Shown: positions 57,728 to 64,000 of the stretch, piece after piece
Layout of the letters: the number at the start of each line of letters is the position of its first letter
Position numbering within the stretch: the stretch's first letter is position 1
NCBI GenBank assembly: GCA_022592435.1
Contig: JABYQS010000010.1
Location: forward strand, 124,001 to 188,000
Origin: Cerioporus squamosus
Lineage: Eukaryota; Basidiomycota; Agaricomycetes; Polyporales; Polyporaceae
Length of the DNA: 64,000 nucleotides
Direction: 5' to 3'
The notes under the pieces: generated by a model
The model's input: only the letters and a program-made list of their open reading frames with translations
Database searches by the model: none
Told to the model about the DNA's origin: nothing
Program-made: the position numbers and the translations under genes

Positions 57728-58165
57728 TCACTTCCTGCGGGGCACGACAATCCGTTCCTTGCCAACGTAGCTCTCCAAGCTACTCTTCGGTACCTTATCA
57801 GTGACTTTGTCCCAGCCGTCTCCAAGAACCCTGTCATAGTGCTCTTGCTGCACACAGAACGGAGGGTCAGTCTCGTGTTACAAATGGAGCGGGAACACCA
57901 AGCGGCAAATGGACGAACTTCCACTCACAACGCCATTTGTCTTATCGACCGGCCTGTGGTCGCAATGATAGACTGACTTGATCTCGCAGCTACATTGCCC
58001 TCTGAGCGAGGGCGAGAAGACGTACGTACTAATGATCTCTGCTGGTCCCAAACTGCCACCGCGTTGGATCCCCCTCGCGAACACGGAGCAACAAGGCCTA
58101 ATCTGCCAGTGAGGCCACCCAAGGCGGACAAAACGAGTTGCGCCGACTAGATCCGTACCATTCAT
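57728..58165 (-). CDS. Short protein of unknown function
   Basis: Two exons on the minus strand: ATG 58165 (MNGTDLVGATRFVRLGWPHW) running to KSVYHCDHRPVDKTNGV, a good donor/acceptor pair, then QEHYDRVLGDGWDKVTDKVP and SLESYVGKERIVVPRRK to TGA 57728, about 120 residues. The second exon reads like well-conserved protein. The start is uncertain because the first ~40 residues look less convincing and might belong to leader sequence. No domain recognised. It is tucked between the convergent GH71 gene and Nsp1 on the same strand as Nsp1. Confidence 0.5.
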
Positions 58166-58242
58166 CGTGAGCGTATGAGCATACGCGAGTCATCAATAGA
58201 GTACAAGTTGCAGAACCGGGTAGTGGGGCGAAGGGGAACCTC

Positions 58243-60690
58243 TCATCGCAAGCCATAGCCTCTCGACTTCGTACTTGAGCCAAGACCGCTATCCGACGAT
58301 GCACGTACGCGCCGCTCAACGTCGGTGATCTTGGTGTCGAGTTCGCGCACAGCACCGTCGATCCATTGCAGACTCTCCAAGTGGCTGCTGAGGATCTGAG
58401 CGATCTGTGCCATGGGGTCCTCGCCGCCGTCTTGGGCCTGACCATTAGCTCCACCCGCAGGGAGCGAGAGCGCATTGACGGCGTCAATCATCTGCATGAG
58501 CGATCCTGACAGGTCGTCCAGGTGTCCATGGAGCTCGGTGGCGATCATGTAGCTGCAGGAGCGGCGTCAGCAGATAATAACCAAATCGGTCAGACCGGAC
58601 ACGTACTTCTTGTCGCGCTCAGTGTCCGCTGGGCCAGTATCCAGCGTTCGGAGGCTGCTACCTTGTCCGCCAAGAATTTCCTCAGTGGACTTCTCGTATA
58701 CGTCAAGAGTTGCGGCGAGGTCTTTTTGCTGTTGTTCTATGTGCTCGAGGGACTGGTCAATGTCGCTTTGCTCTCGCTCGGCGGCGAGCACCGTCGCATA
58801 TAACCGTGCCAGCTGCTCAGAGGTGAGGGGGTACATCATACTTCGAGGACAAAACACCTACGTGGTTACCGTTTTCAATAAGAGCACGGTCCCAAACGGC
58901 GACCTCGCTTGCGAACTTATTGAACTCCCGGACATGTGTCTCAAGCTCTGTTGACCAGCGGTTGACAATCTCTTCAATCGTCTTCCCTCGTAGCATCGAT
59001 GGGGGTGCGACGGTGATGGTAGAGTTGGCGGGCGCGGTTGAAGCAGTCGTGGCGCCAGTAGCTGCTGTGGCTGTGGCTGAGGCCGTGGGGGCAGCTGCGG
59101 TAGAAAGGAAGTTAACCTGGCATACTGCACGGCAAAAGGGTGGCGCTTACCCGTATCGGTCTTCTTGTCATCTTTCGCGCCAAATGGATTGAACGAAGAA
59201 GCAGGTGCTGCAACGACGTTAGCGGGTACGGAGATACGTGCATATAGTCGACTTACCAGCAGTGCCGTCCTTCTTCTCTTCCGGCTTGCTGCCGAATAGG
59301 GATGCAGCTGAATCGAAACCATGCCGCTTGAGTTGCAAACCTGGACAGTGAAGGTGAAAGTACTCACGCGCAGTGCCAGTTGTCGAGGTAGCATCTTTGG
59401 CATCTTTGGATGCATCTTTGTTACCACCCAGACTGAATGCCGGTGCAGAAGTGGTAGAACCGGTAGTACCGGCTGCAGGGGTCGTAGATGGTGCCTTCGC
59501 GCCGAATAGCCCGCCACCACTACCACCACCGAAGAGACCGCCAGCAGGCGTTGAACCTGTGGTCCCGCTTCCTGTAGTCCCGGTAGGTGCAGGAGCGGCA
59601 GTGGCTCCCTGAGGATCTGCAGGCTTGGGAGGGAGACCGAAAAGGCCACCGGCTGGTGCAGCAGGCGCTTTAAATACCGTCAATGAACCGCATATTAGGT
59701 CGCGCAATAAGTTAACGTACTGGTAGTGGAGGGAGTGGCACCGGTCGTGCTCCCAGCTGCTGGTGTTTGCCCAAACACTGTCACCGAGACGCATGAAGAT
59801 ATGCTCAGATGGGAAAGAGTGAGGACTTACGTCCGCCAGAGGGTGCAGGTGCAGGGTTGGCTGTTCCAGCAGGCTTCGCTCCAAACGCGGATCCTCCAAA
59901 CAAGCCCCCTCCTGTCGTCCCCGTCGTCCCGCTCGATCCCGTTGTCGACGCATTGTTGGTGCTACCGAACAAACCGCCACCCGATGATGTCGTCGCGCCT
60001 CCAAACAAAGAGTTGCTTCCAGCCGCGGGGGCAGCCGGTGTGCTACCAGCAGGCGCGGGTGTGGCGGGCTTCCCAAACAGTCCTCCTCCAGCTGCACCTG
60101 CTCCGAAGATGTTCGACGTGCCTGTGCTACCCGTCCCCGTCGTGCCAGCCGCAGACGTGTTTGAGCCAAAAAGTCCTCCACCAGTGGTCCCACCTCCCCC
60201 GAACAGCCCTCCACCAGTTGAACCCGTCGTACCTGCCGCAGGGGTCGTTGAGGATGTATGGGTGTTTCCGAAGAGGCCACCGCCAGAAGCAGGGGTGGTG
60301 GACGTCGTATTATTCGATCCAAAGAGTCCTCCACCAGGTGCAGGGTTCGTGGTATTCGTGTTCGAACTCCCGAACAATCCTCCACCAGGCGCAGCAGGGG
60401 TCGAGCTCGCTTGTCCGAAGATGCTACCACCAGCGGCAGGTGTGATGGTATTCGTGTTGCTGGCACCAAAAAGTCCTCCTCCAGCAGGCTTTGGGGCTGG
60501 GAACACCATCAATATTTAGGTTCGTGAAGACTGGATAGCACGCACCACCGAATGCCGAGCCACCGAAGAGACTGCCTCCAGTCGTACCCGATTGTCCCGC
60601 GGGCGGTTGGCCGAAGAACCCACCGCCCGGCGCGGCATTCCCTGTGTTCTGGTTGTTGCTCCCCTGCGGTTGTTGCCCGAAGAAACTCAT
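58243..60690 (-). CDS. NSP1: FG nucleoporin Nsp1 / Nup62
   Basis: Central channel nucleoporin forming the FG permeability barrier and, via its coiled coil, trimeric complexes with Nup57/Nup49-type partners; nuclear pore. ATG 60690 (MSFFGQQPQGSNNQNTG). The N-terminal two thirds contain many GLFG/SxFG-type repeats separated by Thr/Ala/Pro spacers (GGGLFGASNTN, GGSIFGQASS, GGGLFGSSNTN and so on), then a charged Lys/Asp segment. The C-terminal Nsp1_C coiled coil is clear: TVAPPSMLRGKTIEEIVNRW, HVREFNKFASEVAVWDRALI, LYATVLAAEREQSDIDQSLE, LAATLDVYEKSTEEILGG and LSSHLESLQWIDGAVRELDT, ending TKSRGYGLR at TGA 58243. At least seven short introns. Repeats are GC-rich, so all frames stay open; antisense frames there are shadows. 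Confidence 0.93.
59806..60500 (-). repeat. Degenerate tandem repeat encoding GGGLFG units of Nsp1
   Basis: Roughly a dozen repeats of a GGxGGxCTxTTxGG-like DNA unit at about 35-60 base spacing; they encode the FG motifs. Unit spacing varies, so it is degenerate rather than a satellite. Confidence 0.75.
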
Positions 60691-61025
60691 GATGGAAAGC
60701 AAGGAATGGGGAGGAGAGACTTGGAGGAGACACAACAACGCAGCCAAGTTACAACGCGCACAAGGACGCGCTCTTCGATCACGTGGAGTCAATCGTCAAC
60801 GCGAAAAGGCGCCCGCCAATGTCGAATGCCAAGTGCTGCAGCAGACCATCACAATATTGCGTACATAGTGCCGTCCGTCTTCCCCGATGGGACAGAAAGA
60901 AAGTATGCATGAGAGCGCGCGCATCCCCGACGTGAGGGGAATAAGACTCAGGTGATATATGGTCAGTATGGTAAGCGTAAGGTCGTTAGGGTAGAAGACA
61001 TTAGGGGATAGATATCCATGAACTA
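60691..61025. other. Nsp1 promoter and channel-gene 3' flank
   Basis: No coding signal seen. Confidence 0.5.
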
Positions 61026-64000
61026 CTACTGAGACGGGCCATCGTGCTCGCCTCGCGAGCGGGTATACACCTTTCTCCTCTCCGGATGGTGGTAATATGT
61101 GCTGTAGCGCCTGTTGGTCCCAGGCGAGCCCTCGCTCTGTCCCTGGATGCTGCCCTCACCCTCCACCACCTGTGAATCCATCAACGTCGAATTCTGCAAC
61201 TCGCCATAGTCGTCCGAGTCGCTATCCTCTTCCTCCAGCCAGTTCTCGTCCTCGGGGAGGACGATGACCCCGGACGCAGCGTCGAAGCTGAGCCGTCTCT
61301 GGATTTGCGAGCTGTGCCCGCTCCGATGGGTTCGTGGTCGAGGGCGAGCTGCAGGCTGGTCCTCGTCCCACGGGTTCCGCTCTATCAGGGAGCGATCAGA
61401 GGGTTCGGTACGGTCTCCCGTGGGTGCTGACGTCCCATTGCCGTCCGCGCCATTGTTGGAGGGACCGCTGGCGGCGGAGTCGTCGCTCGCCTGTCGCTGC
61501 GGCCTATCACGAACTACGCTGTACTTCTTGCGGAGAGTGAGGACCACGGCGGGGCTGCCATCGTCACCAGTATCCCGGTGTCTGTTCAGACTCTGACCCT
61601 TCTTGATGGGTAACCACGGGAATGGAAGGACGCCTGTTAAAGCGGGGTGTCCATAGCGTCGTTTGCCCGTACTGAGCAGAAATGGTTAGGGATGTGAGAT
61701 TCCGTGATGATATGTATCTTACTTTAGCACACCACTGTAGAAATTGGCCATGGGAGGTTGGGACTAATAACGAAGTCAGTCGGAACATACGTGAGGCAGC
61801 TCAAGAGCAACTCACGTAGTCAGTCCGTTCATCTGCAGGCGCGACATACAGCGTCTCGTCATTCTGGGCATACCGACGGCGGTTCAGGTTACTAAGAGCA
61901 AAATGAGTACGTCCAACTCGCCCCAGGGAGACATTGTGACTAACCTCTGCGACCAGGTCACAGGATGGCCGGCACGTAACCGCACGACATCCGCACTCTC
62001 CTCGCCACGTTCGACCTCGTGAACAGAGCTCAAGCTCACGAACTTGCTCAGCGGCCGGAACTGTTTATCGGTATAGTACCACCAAAGCAGGGTGCCAGCG
62101 AGTAAAGGCGCAAGGAGGGTTGCGAGGATGAACGACTTCTTCACGATGAACATGCCGCTCATGAAGATGATGAAGATGATGACGCCCCAGATGAGGCGGA
62201 CAAAAGTAATTGGCCATGCTTGACCTTGAGACTCGTAAGGCTTGTAGAACACTAAGGACAAGTGTGAGCGTCGGGCCATCTGACAGAGACAGTCGACATA
62301 CCGAACAGAAGCTTGTACTTGTAGACCACATAAGCAACACCGAAGTAGATGGCTCCGAAAACAAGAATGAGAGGCTGGATAACGCTATAGAGCAGCGTGA
62401 TGACGAAGACAAGGATCGCTTGGGGATACACAACGCCGTAATTGATCATGGGAGGAGCATTCAGTTCCGCGAAGTCTGCACACGATGAGCCGCATGTACC
62501 GATTATCTAGGGAGATGACTACTCACCACGGGGCGTCCTAGTGATGAAGATAAGGTAGACCAGGCGTGGAATGATGACGCCAAGGTTTAGTAGTTGCAAA
62601 GGCATCAGACCGAGACCTGCGTACGCGCGTAAGGTATAACCAGATCGGCGGCATAAGGGAACCGTTACCTTGCAGGATGACGTATGAAACGAAGAAATGC
62701 CGCGCATTACCCGCATTGAGAGCTTGAGCCAGCTTCTCGAGCCCTTTCGCCGGCGAGCTTGCCAGATCACGGACAAGCTGCCAGTAAGTACTGGCAACGA
62801 GGAAAATGAAGACAACGTTTATGAGGAGGAAGAGAAAATATCTGTAGTAATCGTCTTCAGATTCACGAGTGCCATCTCATGACCATGGTCACTCACTTTT
62901 TCATGACTGAATACTCTATCCAGCTCCTTGCAGGGAACGCCTGGATATAGGTCAAACCTGTTGCGCGACCAGTCCATCAACGACTGACATGCGGGAGGAA
63001 CCTCATCATGACGGACCTTCCAGCAAGAACGGCAAGGTCGCGTTCAACGTGACCATACCCAACGACGACAATGTCTGCATCAGCGCGCCCAAACGCTCGT
63101 TCCGGTCCATCAGGTCTGCAAGCCATGGCATTGTCTTCCTGATTTCTTCTGGACTAAGCAGACTGGCCAGCCCCGTGATCGGGATGAACCAGAAGAACTG
63201 AAGGACGACCATCGCTCCCATGACGATCCATTCGCGCACAAGAGCGCTAGTCGGAGTATGCGAGATGTTCTGCCACACGATATCTCTCGGTTCGGGTGCA
63301 AGATGTGTGAGAGATTGCATCGGCTGGGGTGCGTGCACGGTCTGAGCGGCGATTTGCTACGCAAGGCAAGGAGATAGTGTGAGCCTCAATGTGCAGAGTG
63401 CGGATGCACTTCACTTACCGCGCTAGACATCTTCTCGAACGTAACAAAGGCTACATGCGTGGGTTTGAAACGTCCACTCCTCCTTCGCTTCTTCACCAGC
63501 TCGTCGGCTTCCCTGAACTTGTCCTCGTAGTACTCGATTGCATCCACCTTCCGCGAGAACCACCTCGGACGGACAGTTGGGCGTTTGCGGTTAGGAAGTA
63601 CGAGCTGTTCCGGTTGGCTTTCTATCGACGCAGCGTCGTCTACATCAACCAGCGGATACCTAATTGATGTGTCCGGAGCGACCACACTTGGGTTGCCGAG
63701 ATAGTCCACCCAGGCAGACTCAAGCTTGACCAGAGCCTCTGTCCGGATGTCCAGAAGACGCTTCAAGGAACCGACTTCCCGGCAGATGTTGACACTCTCC
63801 ACACTGAGATCCATCTGTTCGAAGTATTCGGCCAGAGCGGGCTCCGTGCGGAGGTGCGGAGGGAGGTGGCTAACCATGACCGTCCGAGCAGGGACTGAAT
63901 GTACGAGCTCGAGGGAAAACAGCTGTCGTGAACGGATGAACCTCTTGAAGTTCTTGTAGAGGGCACGCAAAGCAAGGATGGTGAAGATGTACGTGAAGGC
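61026..64000 (-). CDS. CSC1/OSCA1-like calcium-permeable osmosensitive channel (5' end outside window)
   Basis: TMEM16-related mechanosensitive cation channel family (DUF221/PHM7). The window starts inside the gene: AFTYIFTILALRALYKNFKR, then the RRM-like cytosolic domain with VMVSHLPPHLRTEPALAEYF and FKPTHVAFVTFEKMSSA-QIA, APEPRDIVWQNI, WIVMGAMVVLQFFWFIPITG, GMVTLNATLPFLLEG, then the membrane core (INVVFIFLVASTYWQLV, GLGLMPLQLLNLGVIIPRLV, INYGVVYPQAILVFVITLLY, VFGAIYFGVAYVVYKYKLLF). After RPLSKFVSLSSVHE comes YGHPALTGVLPFPWLPIKKG and a long Ser/Glu-rich tail ending SRGEHDGPSQ at 61026. Many short introns; all exons point the same way. Its long acidic tail carries possible phosphosites. Partial only because of the window edge. 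Confidence 0.92.

Noticed and set aside
59219..60519. Several 230-416-codon ORFs in both directions over the Nsp1 repeats
   Set aside because: Low-complexity FG-coding DNA leaves other frames open; only the GLFG frame joins the conserved coiled coil.

Overview
This is a gene-dense nuclear segment of a filamentous basidiomycete, most likely an agaricomycete wood- or litter-associated fungus of the Polyporales type. The evidence is about 20 spliced genes interrupted by many short (about 45-60 nt) GT-AG introns, GC-rich third positions, short intergenic spacers, and products typical of fungi (Hsv2-type PROPPIN, CSC1 channel, ferric reductase, NCS2 purine permeases, GH71 alpha-1,3-glucanase, expanded MYND-finger proteins). 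The order within Agaricomycetes is an inference. No rRNA, confident tRNA, CRISPR or bacterial-type feature is seen.

Layout. 0-4.4 kb is retroelement-like: an intronless 796-codon gag-like zinc-knuckle ORF leaving the left edge (-), preceded by a frameshifted relic ORF. 5.1-31.7 kb is a housekeeping block: DRG/Rbg1 GTPase (+), ATE1 arginyl-transferase (-), Hsv2-like PROPPIN (-), an uncharacterised cysteine-rich protein (-, frameshifted), NCS-1 calcium sensor (+), EMC3 (-), a DHA1-type MFS transporter (-), Prp5 splicing helicase (-) divergent from PI31 proteasome regulator (+), a small conserved-looking protein (+), and a large ankyrin-DysF-FYVE-RING protein (-). 32.5-34.9 kb is a ferric reductase (-). 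A 2.6-kb gene-poor stretch follows. 37.5-45.5 kb has a kynurenine-type aminotransferase (+) convergent with a Slh1/ASCC3-like helicase (-) whose second helicase cassette looks dead and truncated. 46.3-51 kb is a tandem pair of uric acid/xanthine permeases (+). 51.2-55.1 kb is a tandem family of three related proteins (-), two with MYND fingers and one that has lost its finger. 56-64 kb has a secreted GH71 enzyme (+), a short unknown protein (-), the FG nucleoporin Nsp1 (-), and a CSC1/OSCA-like channel (-) running off the right edge.

Functional links are mostly local: Prp5 and PI31 share a 176-bp divergent promoter; the purine permeases carry GATA-type motifs upstream, suggesting nitrogen control; the MYND family is a lineage-specific duplication array. 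Nothing looks like a metabolite cluster.

The most unusual observations are a 3-nt microexon that supplies one histidine of the FYVE motif, the MYND-family array with a finger-less relic member, the degenerate Slh1-like cassette, and four single-base reading-frame breaks in otherwise conserved-looking ORFs, three or four of them at short homopolymers, which may be assembly errors rather than biology.
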